This document shows positions 9,018-22,480 of a stretch of 64,000 nt of DNA, one piece after another. The translations under genes and the position numbers were made by a program. This stretch comes from Sandaracinaceae bacterium (lineage in GTDB: Bacteria; Myxococcota_A; Polyangia; Polyangiales; Sandaracinaceae). The stretch is from assembly GCA_019637095.1 (NCBI GenBank), contig JAHBWG010000012.1, positions 86,197-150,196 on the forward strand. Direction: 5' to 3'. The notes under the pieces were generated by a model. It was given only the letters and a program-made list of their open reading frames with translations. It made no database searches and was not told where the DNA came from. Within the stretch, counting starts at the first letter, position 1; each line of letters opens with the position of its first letter.

Positions 9018-11066
9018 ATGAAGTGGTCGTCTCTCGCGCTCGCGCTCGCCGCGCTCGCCGCGGCGCTCGCCGCGGCGGCGGTCGCGGACGTCGTGTACTT
9101 CGCGAACGGGTACTCGGCGAGCTGGTACGCGACCGTCGGCGAGGAGCGCGTGCTCATCGACGAGACGACCGAGCACCGGGTGTACTTCCCCAACGCGCAC
9201 CGGCCGCTCGCCCGCTACGTCCAGGGCTGGCCCGCCGATCGCTACCCGATCCCGGTCGGGGTGCCGCGCGTCGACGCCGTGCTGCGCGCGCGCATCGAGA
9301 TCCCGGGGCAGGTGCCGATGCGGCTCGGCGCGGACGCGATCGAGCGGGCGGCGATCTGGGCGGACGGCGAGCCGCTCGAGGATCGCGCGCTCGCGCCGGG
9401 CGCTCACGATCTCTGGATCCGCTGGGAGGCCGAGCCCGCGCCGCACGCCCGCGGCGCGCGCGGCTCCGACACGGCGGCCTTCCGCCTGCTCTGGGGCTCG
9501 GGCGAGCGCGCGGAGGCGCCCGTGCCCGCGCGCGCGCTGCGCCCGGCGGACGGCGGCGGCACCGCGCGCGCCGTGCTCTGGTTCGTCGCGCTCGTGCTCG
9601 GCCTGCTCCTCGCGCTCGGCCTCTATCGCGCCGACACGACCGAGGAGGAGCCTGCGCGGCAGGCGCGCTTCGGGCTCGTCCTCGTCGCCGCCCTCGTCGT
9701 GCTCGGCGCCGGCGTGCGCGGGTACGACTACGACGTCATGCCCGAGTATCGCGAGAACCTCGACGAGCTCTTCGCGACCTGGAACGGGTGGTCGCTCCTC
9801 GACGACGGAACGACACGCGGCTGGACCATCTGGGCCTCGGCGTACCGCGGCCGCGTCGAGATGATCGAGGAGCGCTTCTTCGGGCAGCAGGCGAACGTGG
9901 TCTCGCCCTACTTCGAGCACCCGCCGCTGATGCACGTGCTCGTGGGCGCGGCGGCGCACCTCGGCGGTGCGCACCACTACTTGCACGCCAAGCTGTGGCA
10001 CACGCGCCTCGTGCCCATCGGGCTGATGGCGCTCGGGACGGTCCTCTTGATCGCCGTCGGCCGGCGCCTCTGGCCCGGCTCGGTCGCGCCGTACGTCGGC
10101 GCGCTCTTCTTCGGGACGATCCCGACGATCGTGCTCCAGACGCGCGTGATCAAGGAGGAGGACGTGCTGGTGCCGCTCCTCTTGGGGGCGGTGCTGTTCT
10201 TCTTGCGGTGGCGGGACGACGGACGGCGGACGCGCGACCTCGTCGGCGCCGCGATCTGCGTCGGGCTCGCGCCGCTCGCGAAGGTGCCGGCGGCGGCCCT
10301 CATCGTCGGCGTCGCGATGCTCTTCGCGGCCGAGCGCGGCGGGCTCCGCCCCGCGCTGCGCGTCCTGGGTCTGGGCGTGGGCATCGGCTCGCTCCTCGTG
10401 CTCTACGGGCTCGTCATCGACTTCGACGAGTTCGTCTTCGCGTTCCGGCTCCAGAGCGGCCGCGCGATCCACTGGAACCTCTTCCCGCGCTTCTTCGACG
10501 TCGGACAGATCAACGGCAACCGCGTCGGACGCGGCTGGACGATCTTCCTCTGGCTCGCCTACGCCGCGACGATCTACGCGCGAGGGCTGCGCTCGAGCGC
10601 GGTGCTCACGGTGCCGGCGCTCGTGTACCTCGTCGCGATCGCGATCGGGAGCGGCAACTGGACGTACGGCTGGTACGTCGTGCCGCTCTACCCGTTCCTG
10701 TGCTTGGCGGCGGGCGATCTCGTCGTGCGCACGTGGCACCGGCCGACCCTCTTCGCGGGGCTGCTCTTCGTGGGCCTGCTCCTCTTCTACACGCTGAACT
10801 TCACGCTCCACCCCACGTGGATCCGCCAGGCGTCGACGTGGCCGCAGATCCGCGCGGTGGTCACCGCGGCGACGCTCGTCGGGCTCGCGCCCTTCGCGCT
10901 CGCCGAGGTGTGGCGCCGTCACGCGGCGGTCGTGCGGCTCGCGCAGGTCGCGCTCGTCGCGATCGTCGGGCTCGCCGCGGCGCTCGGCGCGTGGACCGTG
11001 GCGCACTACGACGTGCTCTACGAGACCCACAACGAGCTCGACGTCGACGACTGGTTCGCCCGTTGA
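9018..11066 (+). CDS. GT39/ArnT-type membrane glycosyltransferase-like protein
   Basis: The product has 682 residues. A first membrane helix (residues 5-25) precedes a periplasmic beta domain (~30-185) and then about ten more helices. The region DYDVMPEYRENLDELFATW, followed by FEHPPLMHVLVGAAAHL and ARLV-type helix starts (TRLVPIGLMALG), resembles the GT39/PMT-ArnT superfamily. Those enzymes use lipid-linked sugars and carry an acidic pair in the first periplasmic loop. A second acidic spot, TRVIKEEDVLVPLL, fits a later loop. The likely role is transfer of a sugar to a protein or lipid in the periplasm; donor and acceptor cannot be told. A 105-bp cysteine-rich gene remnant abuts its 3' end. 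The family call is by fold pattern and not by an exact motif. Confidence 0.7.
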   Translation: MKWSSLALALAALAAALAAAAVADVVYFANGYSASWYATVGEERVLIDETTEHRVYFPNAHRPLARYVQGWPADRYPIPVGVPRVDAVLRARIEIPGQVPMRLGADAIERAAIWADGEPLEDRALAPGAHDLWIRWEAEPAPHARGARGSDTAAFRLLWGSGERAEAPVPARALRPADGGGTARAVLWFVALVLGLLLALGLYRADTTEEEPARQARFGLVLVAALVVLGAGVRGYDYDVMPEYRENLDELFATWNGWSLLDDGTTRGWTIWASAYRGRVEMIEERFFGQQANVVSPYFEHPPLMHVLVGAAAHLGGAHHYLHAKLWHTRLVPIGLMALGTVLLIAVGRRLWPGSVAPYVGALFFGTIPTIVLQTRVIKEEDVLVPLLLGAVLFFLRWRDDGRRTRDLVGAAICVGLAPLAKVPAAALIVGVAMLFAAERGGLRPALRVLGLGVGIGSLLVLYGLVIDFDEFVFAFRLQSGRAIHWNLFPRFFDVGQINGNRVGRGWTIFLWLAYAATIYARGLRSSAVLTVPALVYLVAIAIGSGNWTYGWYVVPLYPFLCLAAGDLVVRTWHRPTLFAGLLFVGLLLFYTLNFTLHPTWIRQASTWPQIRAVVTAATLVGLAPFALAEVWRRHAAVVRLAQVALVAIVGLAAALGAWTVAHYDVLYETHNELDVDDWFAR

Positions 11067-11169
11067 CGGCGACAACTCGCGCTGCAACCGCCAGTCGAAC
11101 GCGCTCGTCGCGTGCATCACCGCGTACTGTACGGTGAACCCGGGCGACCGCGTCTGCGGCGGCCCGTGA
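11065..11169 (+). pseudogene. 3' remnant of a cysteine-rich secreted protein gene
   Basis: In a frame different from the glycosyltransferase, the bases after its stop code for a 34-codon open tail ending in TGA. It reads DGDNSRCNRQSNALVACITA then YCTVNPGDRVCGGP. The Cys spacing (CN...VACI...YC...VC) is that of the C-terminal end of myxobacterial secreted cysteine-rich proteins, and the codons have the same strong G/C third-base bias as real genes here. No start codon or upstream body exists in this frame, so it looks like the stump left when the rest of the gene was deleted or replaced. It could be a chance reading. Confidence 0.35.
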
Positions 11170-11176
11170 ACGCCCG

Positions 11177-11835
11177 CTATCGCGCGGCCGCCGCGCGCCG
11201 CTCGGTCTCGCAGCGCTGGCGGTAGCCGCTCGCGAGCGCGTCGACGTTCGGCGCGCCGTCCGGGTGCTCGCGCAGGTAGCGCGCGACGAGCGCGACGCGA
11301 TCGGCCTCGGGGGCCGCCCACAGCGCCGGCTCGAACTCGTATCGATCCGGGGGCAGCTCGAGCGCGCGGCGCAGGCGCGCCTCGAGCACGTGCGCCTCGG
11401 CTTCACGCTCGATGGCGCGCGCGACGAGCGCGTCGCAGTCCGCGCCGGCGCCGATCGTCTCGGGTAGCGGGAGCCCCTCCGTCACGTGGAGCAGGAGGTG
11501 GCCCGCCCGCGCGATCTGCTCCGCGCGCGGCGCCCGGCGGTCCATGACGAGCACGCGGCCGTCGGCGACGACGGGGACGTCGACCACGCCGAAGCACCAG
11601 CGCACCTCGACCCGCAGCGCGGCGAGCAGCGCGGCGCCCTCCGGGAGCGCGGCGAGCCCCTCGCGAACGCGCGCGCCCTCGCCGATCGCGTCGACGAACC
11701 CCTCGGGGCACGGCGGCGCGGGGCGATCGTCGAACCGCTCCTCGGCGCTCGGGCCCAGGACGAAGGACAGCGCGACGAGCCCGACGAGCGCGGCCGCCGC
11801 GAGGCCCAGGTACAGGCTCGTGCGCGGAGGGCGCG

Positions 11836-11839
<4 letters not shown>
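11177..11839 (-). CDS. Hypothetical single-pass membrane protein
   Basis: A 220-residue protein with one N-terminal membrane anchor ([22 protein letters not shown]) and a soluble, probably periplasmic domain of ~180 residues with four Cys. It includes a helical stretch [17 protein letters not shown] and later [23 protein letters not shown] helices. I do not recognise a family. Its ATG overlaps the stop of the upstream HtrA-type protease gene by 4 bp, so it is co-translated with it and may assist or regulate periplasmic proteolysis (inference). Its 3' end faces the remnant behind the glycosyltransferase gene. Confidence 0.65.
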
Positions 11840-13338
<1,499 letters not shown>

Positions 13339-13454
13339 GCCCTCACCGCCGCCGGGTCGACCCGCGCTCCCACGGGCTGGGGCTTAGCACGAACCCGGAC
13401 GCCGGGGTTGGTCGCCGCCCGCGACTGTGGCAAGGTCCGCCCCCCTGCGCCGGC

Positions 13455-13483
13455 TTGACAGACCCCTGCCGGTGCCAACACAA
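13455..13483 (+). promoter_or_regulatory. Candidate sigma-70-type promoter for topA
   Basis: A perfect TTGACA (13455-13460) is followed after 17 bp by a weak -10 candidate (ACACAA, 13478-13483), ending 9 bp before the topA GTG. TTGACA is rare by chance in DNA this GC-rich. The poor -10 leaves the call uncertain. Confidence 0.35.
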
Positions 13484-13492
13484 AGCGCACCC

Positions 13493-16272
<2,780 letters not shown>

Positions 16273-16276
<4 letters not shown>

Positions 16277-17136
16277 GCGAAGGCGCCGTCCTCGTCGCCG
16301 GTTGCGGCTACGTCGGGGCGGCGTTCGCCGAGCGGCTTCGAGAGGCGGGGCGGCGCGTCTACGGCCTCACCCGCAGCGGGCGTCCGATGCCGGAGGGGGT
16401 GCTCCCCGTCCGCGCCGATCTCGGCTCCGTCCCCGCGCTCCGGGCGGCGATCCCCTCGGACGTGACGAGCGTCGTGTTCACCGCGGCGGCCGACGGCCGC
16501 AGCGAGGAGAGCTATCGCGCCGTCTACGTCGACGGGCTCGCCAACCTCCTCGACGTCGCCAGCGGCCGCCCGATCGCGCGCGCGCTCTTCACCTCGAGCA
16601 CCGCGGTCTACGGCCAGGACGACGGAAGCTGGGTCGACGAGGCGAGCCCCGCCGAGCCCGCGCGCGCCACCGGCGCGATCCTCCTCGAGGCCGAGCGCGC
16701 CCTCGCCTCCGCCCCGATGGCGACGACGTCGCTGCGCCTGAGCGGGATCTACGGGCCCGGCCGCACGTGGCTCGTGCGCCGCGTCGCCGCGCGCGACGCG
16801 CACGTCGCGACCCCGGGCGCGCCGCCGATCTACGGCAACCGCATCCACCGCGACGACTGCGCGGGCGCCCTCGCGCACCTCCTCGCGCTCGACGCGCTCG
16901 CGCCGGTCTACGTCGGCGTCGACGAGGACCCCGCGCCGCTCTCCGACGTGCACGCGTTCGTCGCCGCGCGGCTCGGCGTCACCCTGACCGAGGGGCCGGT
17001 CGGCGAAGCGCGAGGGGGCAACAAACGTTGTCGCGCCACGGCGCTCCACGCCGCCGGCTGGCGCCCGACGGTCCCGAGCTACCGCGACGGGTACCCCGCG
17101 ATCGTCGACGCGTGGCGCGCGGAGGCGCGCGCGTGA
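16273..17136 (+). CDS. NAD-dependent epimerase/dehydratase family protein (YeeZ-like)
   Basis: A 287-residue short-chain Rossmann protein. The nucleotide-binding motif VLVAGCGYVGAAFAERL is at the extreme N-terminus. FTSSTAVYGQDDG carries the Ser of the catalytic site, and SGIYGPGR follows. The classical YxxxK is not obvious, which resembles atypical extended SDRs of the YeeZ type, whose substrates are unknown. The ATG overlaps the topA stop (ATGA), and the stop overlaps the phosphatase start (GTGA). The three genes therefore form one translationally coupled operon. A link to DNA topology is not evident. Confidence 0.8.
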
Positions 17137-17750
17137 GGCGCTCCTACTTCTTCGTCCGCCACGGCCAGGCGATCTACCAGGAGCGCGGCTTCGATCGATC
17201 CCGGTACCCGCCCGAGCTCGACTGGCCGCTCTCGAGCTTCGGCGAAGCGCAGGCGCACGCGCTGGCGCCACGCCTCTACCCGTTGGGCGTCGAGCGGGTC
17301 GTCTCGAGCAAGCTCGCGCGCGCCCGCCGCACCGCCGAGATCCTCTCCACCTGGGGCGGCGCGCCGTACGACCACACCTGGGGCGCGCTCAACGAGATCC
17401 ACCCCACGCGGCTGCGCGAGGGCATGGCCGACGTCGAGCAGACGAGGTGGTCGTGGATGGACGGCTGGCGCGCCGCGCGCGTCGTCGGGCGCGAGGTGCG
17501 CGAGGGGCGCGGCTCGCCCGGCTGGGACTCTCGCCTCGCGCGCGAGCGCATCGACGTCGTCCTGGGCCGCCTCGACGCCCTGCGCGAGGCGCGCATCGCC
17601 GTGGTCGGCCACGGCTTCTGGATCCTGCTGGCCGCGCTCCTCGCGCGCGGCCAGGTTCCCTTTCGCTTCATCGCGAACTGCTCGGTGACCCGCATCGACG
17701 CCGACGGCGCCGGCCGCTACCGCCTCGTGAGCTTCGCGTCCGTGCTCTGA
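17133..17750 (+). CDS. Histidine phosphatase family protein
   Basis: A 205-residue protein with the phosphoglycerate-mutase-like fold. The N-terminal SYFFVRHGQAIYQERG contains the RHG motif with the phosphorylated His. VVSSKLARARRTAEIL carries the second conserved Arg, and VVGHGFWILLAALLAR carries the second catalytic His. The family removes phosphate from sugars, nucleotides or proteins, and the substrate is unknown. It is the last gene of the topA operon and is followed by a strong hairpin at 17780-17855. Confidence 0.88.
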   Translation: MRRSYFFVRHGQAIYQERGFDRSRYPPELDWPLSSFGEAQAHALAPRLYPLGVERVVSSKLARARRTAEILSTWGGAPYDHTWGALNEIHPTRLREGMADVEQTRWSWMDGWRAARVVGREVREGRGSPGWDSRLARERIDVVLGRLDALREARIAVVGHGFWILLAALLARGQVPFRFIANCSVTRIDADGAGRYRLVSFASVL

Positions 17751-17779
17751 GTTGGCGCAGAGCACGCTCCAACGTTCCA

Positions 17780-17855
17780 ACCCTCCTCGTCGCCCCCTCT
17801 CTCTTCGTCCCCCGTGAAAGAACGGGAGGGGAAGAGACCCGGAGGCGAGGAGGGT
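17780..17855 (+). terminator. Long stem-loop downstream of the topA operon
   Basis: Starting 30 nt after the phosphatase stop, a left arm (17780-17815) can fold onto a right arm (17822-17855) around a 6-nt loop (GAAAGA). The outer 10 bp (ACCCTCCTCG with CGAGGAGGGT) pair perfectly. A central TCTCTTC/GAAGAGA pair and an inner CCCGT/ACGGG pair also match, with mismatches between. There is no T tract. I read it as the transcription end of the topA operon, but an RNA-stabilising role is possible. Confidence 0.5.
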
Positions 17856-17878
17856 GCGCGTTGCGTCCGCGTCGCCGT

Positions 17879-18010
17879 TCACGACCACGACGACGACCAC
17901 GTCGACGACCACGTCCACGCGGCGCAACCCCGCCGCGCCGCGTCGTGATCGTCGACGTGATCGTGATCGTCGACGTGGTCGTGATCGTCGACGTGATCGC
18001 GGTCGGCGAC
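17879..18010. repeat. Short-period GTCGAC-rich repeats forming a second imperfect inverted repeat
   Basis: The left half (17881-17915) repeats ACGACCACG and GTCGACGACCAC. The right half (17943-18010) repeats an 18-bp unit, GTGATCGTGATCGTCGAC, about three and a half times. The right units are close to the reverse complement of the left ones, with one A/C mismatch per unit, so the two halves can form a long imperfect hairpin around a CG-rich loop. No credible gene lies in 17751-18182. Together with the hairpin just upstream, this fills the 432-bp spacer between the topA operon and the RND efflux genes. Confidence 0.6.
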
Positions 18011-18182
18011 GGCTCAGCGAGAAGCGGGAGACGACGAGCGTGCGCCTTCGGCGCCGGGGGAAGGATCTGGGCGCAGACGCCTCGACGGGCGCTCGACCGC
18101 GTGTGCGCTCGATCCGTCGACAGCCTTCGAGTTGGCGGTCCGAGATCTTGCGCTCCGGGCGCGTGCGCTCTACGCCCCTCGG

Positions 18183-19250
18183 GTGGGCTCGGTTCGCGTC
18201 CTCGTCGCGTCGGCCGCGCTCCTGGCGGCATGCGGAGGGGGTGCGTCCGCCGAGGGCGGCCCGGGGGGGCCGCCGCCGCCCGCGCCGGTCGACGTCGCGC
18301 AGGCGACCGAGGGCGAGCTCGCGATGGAGCGCGTCTACCTCGGCATCGTGCGCTCCCGCGCCCGCGCGCGGCTCGCGGCGGGCGCCGAGGGGCGGGTGCT
18401 CGAGGTCGCGGTGCGCGAGGGCGACCGCGTCGCGCGCGGCGACGTGCTGCTGCGCATCGACCCAGGCCTCGCGCGCGCGAGCCTGACCGCGGCGCAGGCC
18501 TCGGAGCGCCGGACGCTCACGGAGCGCGAGCAGGCGTCGCGGGACGCGGAGCGGTTCGCGGCGGCGGGCCCCACCGCCGTGTCGCGCACCGAGATCGAGC
18601 GCGCCGCGACGCAGGCGGACGCGCTCGCGGCGCAGCGCGAGGCGGCGCGCGCCGAGGTCTCGCGCGCCCGCGAGAGCCTCGACAGGCACCGCGTCGTCGC
18701 GCCGTTCGCGGGCGTGATCGCGGCGCGGACCGTCGATCCGGGGGACTGGGTGCAGAGCGGCCTCGTGGTCCTCGAGCTGGTCGCCGACGCGGACCTCGAG
18801 GTGCTGGTCCGGGTCGAGCCGGAGCTGCTCGACGACGTGGCCGAAGGGCACGAGGTGAGCCTGGTGCGCGGCGGCCGCGCGGCCCCCGCGCGCGTCGCCG
18901 GCGTGGTGCCCGCGCTCGATCCGGCGACGCGCACCGCCCAGCTGCGGCTCGTGCCGAGCGAGCCGATCCCCTGGCTCTACCCGGGCTCGACCACCGACGT
19001 GCGCCTGACGATCGTCCGCGGCGGCGACGGCGTCCTCGTGCCGCGCGACGCGCTCGTCCCGGGTGTCGGGCAGACGCGGGTCGTGCGCGTGGTGGACGGG
19101 GCCGCGCAGCCCGCGGTGGTCGAGGTGCTCGAGCTCGGCACCGACCGCGCGCGCGTGCGCGCCGAGGGGCTCGCTGCCGGCGACACCGTGGTGACGCGCG
19201 GCAACGACCGCCTGCGCCCCGGGCAGGCGGTGCGGGTCAGCGGTGAGTGA
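18183..19250 (+). CDS. RND efflux periplasmic adaptor (membrane fusion) lipoprotein
   Basis: The 355-residue product starts with a lipoprotein signal (VRVLVASAALLAACGGG; lipobox LAAC). It then has the adaptor architecture: a lipoyl half (GRVLEVAVREGDRVARGDVL), a coiled-coil hairpin (~90-165), the second lipoyl half (RVVAPFAGVIAARTVDPGDW), a beta-barrel and a membrane-proximal domain. Adaptors of this class link an inner-membrane RND pump to a TolC-like channel. I chose the GTG at the signal peptide; upstream in-frame codons give no signal sequence. The stop overlaps the pump gene by 8 bp. No TolC gene is nearby, so the outer-membrane channel must be encoded elsewhere. Confidence 0.88.
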   Translation: MGSVRVLVASAALLAACGGGASAEGGPGGPPPPAPVDVAQATEGELAMERVYLGIVRSRARARLAAGAEGRVLEVAVREGDRVARGDVLLRIDPGLARASLTAAQASERRTLTEREQASRDAERFAAAGPTAVSRTEIERAATQADALAAQREAARAEVSRARESLDRHRVVAPFAGVIAARTVDPGDWVQSGLVVLELVADADLEVLVRVEPELLDDVAEGHEVSLVRGGRAAPARVAGVVPALDPATRTAQLRLVPSEPIPWLYPGSTTDVRLTIVRGGDGVLVPRDALVPGVGQTRVVRVVDGAAQPAVVEVLELGTDRARVRAEGLAAGDTVVTRGNDRLRPGQAVRVSGE

Positions 19251-22200
19251 GCCGGGCGGCGCGGGCGCCGGGCTGCTGCGCGTCGCGGTCGAGCGCCCAG
19301 TCACCGTGATCGTCAGCGGCGTGCTCGTCGTGCTCTTCGGCGCGCTCTCCGTCTCGGACCTGCCGATCCAGCTGACGCCGGACATCGAGAAGCCCGTCGT
19401 CACCGTCAACACGCTCTGGCCCGGCGCGTCGCCCTCGGAGATCGAGCGCGAGATCCTCGTCCGACAAGAAGACGTGCTCAAGGACCTCCCGGGCCTGACG
19501 CGGATGACGAGCCAGGCCCGCCCCGGGCAGGCGAGCCTGAGCCTCGAGCTCGAGGTCGGCTCGGACCTCGAGCACGCGATCGTGCGGGTCACCAACCGCC
19601 TCACCGAGGTCCCGGGCTACCCCGAGGGCTCGCGCGAGCCGACGATCGAGACGTCGGGTGACCAGGGGCCGCCGCTCGTCGTGATCGCGGTGCGCTCGCT
19701 CTCCGGCGAGCCGGTCGCGGGTCACCGCACCTGGGTCGTGCAAGCCATCTTGCCCGAGCTGCAGCGCATCCGAGGCGTCGGCGGCGTCGACGTGATGGGC
19801 GGCCAGGACTCCGTCTTCTCCATCGACTTCGAGCCGGGCGAGCTCGCCGCGCGCGGCATCTCGATCCCCGCGCTCGCCGCCCGCGTGCGGACGGAGCTGC
19901 GCGACGTCTCCGCGGGGGACGTCACGCTCGGCCGGCGCCGCCTGCTCGTGCGCACGATGGCCGTGCGGCCCGAGCCCGCCGAGCTCGAGCAGATCGTGCT
20001 CGCGACCGGGCCCGACGGGACGCCCGTGCGCCTCGCGGACGTGGCGCAGGTGACGATGGGGCTGCGCGATCCGACGGCCGTCGCGATGAGCGACGATCGG
20101 CCCTCGCTGGTGCTCCTCGTCCGGCGCGAGGCGGGCAGCAACGTGCTCGAGGTCACGCGCGCGATCCGCGAGCGCGTGGTCGAGCTCGATCGCGAGCGCT
20201 TCGCGCCCGAGGGCCTGACCATGGAGGTCCTCAGCGATCAGGTCGGCTACATCCAGGGCGCGCTCGACCTCGTGCAGCAGAACCTCCTGATCGGCGCGCT
20301 GCTCGCGATGATCACGCTGTTCGTGTTCCTGCGGAGCTTCGGCGCCAGCCTGATCGTGAGCCTCTCGATCCCGATCAGCGTGTTCGGCACGGTGCTCGGC
20401 ATGTCGGCGATGGGGCGCACCCTCAACGTCGTCTCGCTCGCCGGCATCACGTTCGCGATCGGGATGGTCCTCGACAACTCGATCGTCGCGCTCGAGAGCA
20501 TCGACACGTGGCGCAAGCGGGTCGACGATCCGAAGCAGGCGGCGTTCCTCGGCATCCGGGAGGTGTGGGGCGCGCTGCTCGCCTCGACCGCGACCACCGC
20601 CGCGGTGTTCGTGCCGGTGATCGCGTGGCAAGGCGAGGTCGGGCAGCTCCTGCGCGACGTCGCCGTCGCGATCAGCTTCGCGGTCGTGACGTCGCTCGCC
20701 GTCTCGGTGTGGGTGATCCCGGGGCTCGCGGGCAAGGTGCTCCGCACGAGCGCCGGGGCCGCGCCGTCGCGCCCGGGGCTGGCAGGACGGGCGCGCGAGG
20801 CCATCGGCCGCGCGGTCGGGGCGCTCGCTCGATCGACCGTCGCGAGCGTCGTCGTGGTCGCGGTCGCGCTCGGCGCGTGCGGCACGTTCGCCTGGATGTT
20901 CCTGCCGCCGCTCGAGTACCTGCCCAAGGGGAACCGGAACCTGGTGTTCGGGATCCTCGTGCCGCCGCCGGGCACGTCGGTCGAGGAGCTCGACCGCGTC
21001 GCGCGTCAGGTGCAGTCGCAGCTCGCGCCGCACATCGGCCGCTCCGTCGACGGCGCCCCCGCGCTCGGGCGGACGTTCTTCGTCGGCAGCCCGGAGCGCA
21101 TCTTCGCGGGCGCGACGGCGGCGAACGACGACGAGGTCGGCGCGATGCTCGGGATCATCCAGCGCAACCAGGCGCAGCTCCCGGGCTTCATCTCGTTCGC
21201 GACGCAGGCGTCGCTCTTCGGGCGCGCCGGGGGCGGCCGCTCGATCGACATCGACCTGTCGGGCAGCGACCTCGCGACGCTCACCGGGCTGGGCGGGCGC
21301 ATGTTCGGGATGCTGCGCGAGGCGCTCCCAGGTGCGCAGGTGCGGCCGGTTCCGTCGCTCGATCCGGGCGCGCCGGAGCTGCGCGCGTATCCGCGGCGGG
21401 GGGACGCGGCGCCGCTCGGCGTCGCGACGAGCGACCTCGGCCTCACGCTCGCGGCCCTCGTCGATGGCGCGATCATCGGCGAGCTCGGGCCCGAGGGCGA
21501 GGCGCAGCTCGACGTGGTCCTGCGGGCGCGGCGCGGCGCCGCCGAGCGCCTCGCGACGCCGGACGCGATCCGAAGCGCGCCGATCGTCGCGCCGGATCGC
21601 TCGGTGGTGCCGTTCGGCGTCGTGGCGGAGCTGCGCGAGGAGCTCGGGCCGACGACGATCCAACGCATCGAGCGCCGCCGCGCGCTGACGCTCACCGTCG
21701 CGCCGCCCGACGACGTCCCGCTCGAGACCGCGCTCGCGCAGATCGAGGAGCGCGTCATGGCGCCGCTGCGCGCCGAGGGCGCGATCCCACGGGGACTGGG
21801 CGTCACGTACGCGGGCACCGCGGGCGACCTCGAGCGCGCCAAGGCGCAGTTCGGCGGCGTGCTCTTGCTCGCCCTCTTGATCAGCTACCTCTTGATGAGC
21901 GCGCTCTTCGAGGACTTCCTCGCGCCGATCGTCGTCCTCGTCACGCTGCCGCTCGCGGCGGCGGGCGGGGTGGGCGCCTTGCGCCTCGTCGACGCCACGA
22001 TGGCGCCGCAGCCGCTCGACCTCATGACCGCGCTCGGGTTCCTGATCCTGATCGGCGTCGTCGTGAACAACGCAATTCTCGTAGTCGACGGTGCGATCGC
22101 GCGCCTGCGGGAGGGCGACCCGCTCGAGGCCGCGATCCGCGCGGGCGTCGAGGGCCGCGTGCGGCCGATCCTCATGACCACCATGACCTCGCTCGCCGGC

Positions 22201-22395
22201 CTCTTGCCGATGGTGGTCCTGCCCGGCTCGGGCTCGGAGCTCTACCGGGGCGTCGGCGCCGTCGTCCTGGGCGGCCTCACGCTCTCGACCGCGCTCACCC
22301 TCTTCGTCGTCCCGAGCTTCTTCGCCATCGTCTGGCGCGCCCGCGCCGCGGTCTTCGGCGCGCGCACCGCGCCCGAGCCCTCGGCTGCCGAATGA
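19243..22395 (+). CDS. RND-family efflux pump inner-membrane subunit (HAE1/AcrB-type)
   Basis: The 1050-residue protein has the full RND layout: TM1 (VTVIVSGVLVVLFGALSV), a large periplasmic loop, TM2-6, a second loop, then TM8-12 (LLLALLISYLLMSALFEDFL onward). The TM4 proton-relay region reads GMVLDNSIVALES, so the Asp pair of AcrB (D407/D408) is reduced to D411-N412. The TM10 region reads GVVVNNAILVVDGA, with Asn in place of the usual Lys. These variants occur in a branch of HAE1-like pumps. The substrate is not predictable. It forms a two-gene operon with the upstream adaptor gene. A palindromic element begins directly after its stop codon. Confidence 0.92.
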   Translation: MSEPGGAGAGLLRVAVERPVTVIVSGVLVVLFGALSVSDLPIQLTPDIEKPVVTVNTLWPGASPSEIEREILVRQEDVLKDLPGLTRMTSQARPGQASLSLELEVGSDLEHAIVRVTNRLTEVPGYPEGSREPTIETSGDQGPPLVVIAVRSLSGEPVAGHRTWVVQAILPELQRIRGVGGVDVMGGQDSVFSIDFEPGELAARGISIPALAARVRTELRDVSAGDVTLGRRRLLVRTMAVRPEPAELEQIVLATGPDGTPVRLADVAQVTMGLRDPTAVAMSDDRPSLVLLVRREAGSNVLEVTRAIRERVVELDRERFAPEGLTMEVLSDQVGYIQGALDLVQQNLLIGALLAMITLFVFLRSFGASLIVSLSIPISVFGTVLGMSAMGRTLNVVSLAGITFAIGMVLDNSIVALESIDTWRKRVDDPKQAAFLGIREVWGALLASTATTAAVFVPVIAWQGEVGQLLRDVAVAISFAVVTSLAVSVWVIPGLAGKVLRTSAGAAPSRPGLAGRAREAIGRAVGALARSTVASVVVVAVALGACGTFAWMFLPPLEYLPKGNRNLVFGILVPPPGTSVEELDRVARQVQSQLAPHIGRSVDGAPALGRTFFVGSPERIFAGATAANDDEVGAMLGIIQRNQAQLPGFISFATQASLFGRAGGGRSIDIDLSGSDLATLTGLGGRMFGMLREALPGAQVRPVPSLDPGAPELRAYPRRGDAAPLGVATSDLGLTLAALVDGAIIGELGPEGEAQLDVVLRARRGAAERLATPDAIRSAPIVAPDRSVVPFGVVAELREELGPTTIQRIERRRALTLTVAPPDDVPLETALAQIEERVMAPLRAEGAIPRGLGVTYAGTAGDLERAKAQFGGVLLLALLISYLLMSALFEDFLAPIVVLVTLPLAAAGGVGALRLVDATMAPQPLDLMTALGFLILIGVVVNNAILVVDGAIARLREGDPLEAAIRAGVEGRVRPILMTTMTSLAGLLPMVVLPGSGSELYRGVGAVVLGGLTLSTALTLFVVPSFFAIVWRARAAVFGARTAPEPSAAE

Positions 22396-22480
22396 GGGGA
22401 CGATCCTCGTCATTTCGTCATTCTGTTCGGGTCACAGGCTTCGGTCGGGCCGAGAAAGACGAGATGACGAGGATCGTCCC

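Noticed and set aside
9002..11137. A 711-codon frame overlapping the glycosyltransferase gene
   Set aside because: It is Arg/Pro-rich with no domain or hydrophobic pattern and lies one frame off a gene with clear membrane helices.
17668..18231. A minus-strand frame across the repeat-rich spacer at 17.7-18.2 kb
   Set aside because: Its product is low-complexity (Thr/Ile and Arg runs from the short repeats) and it overlaps two real genes.
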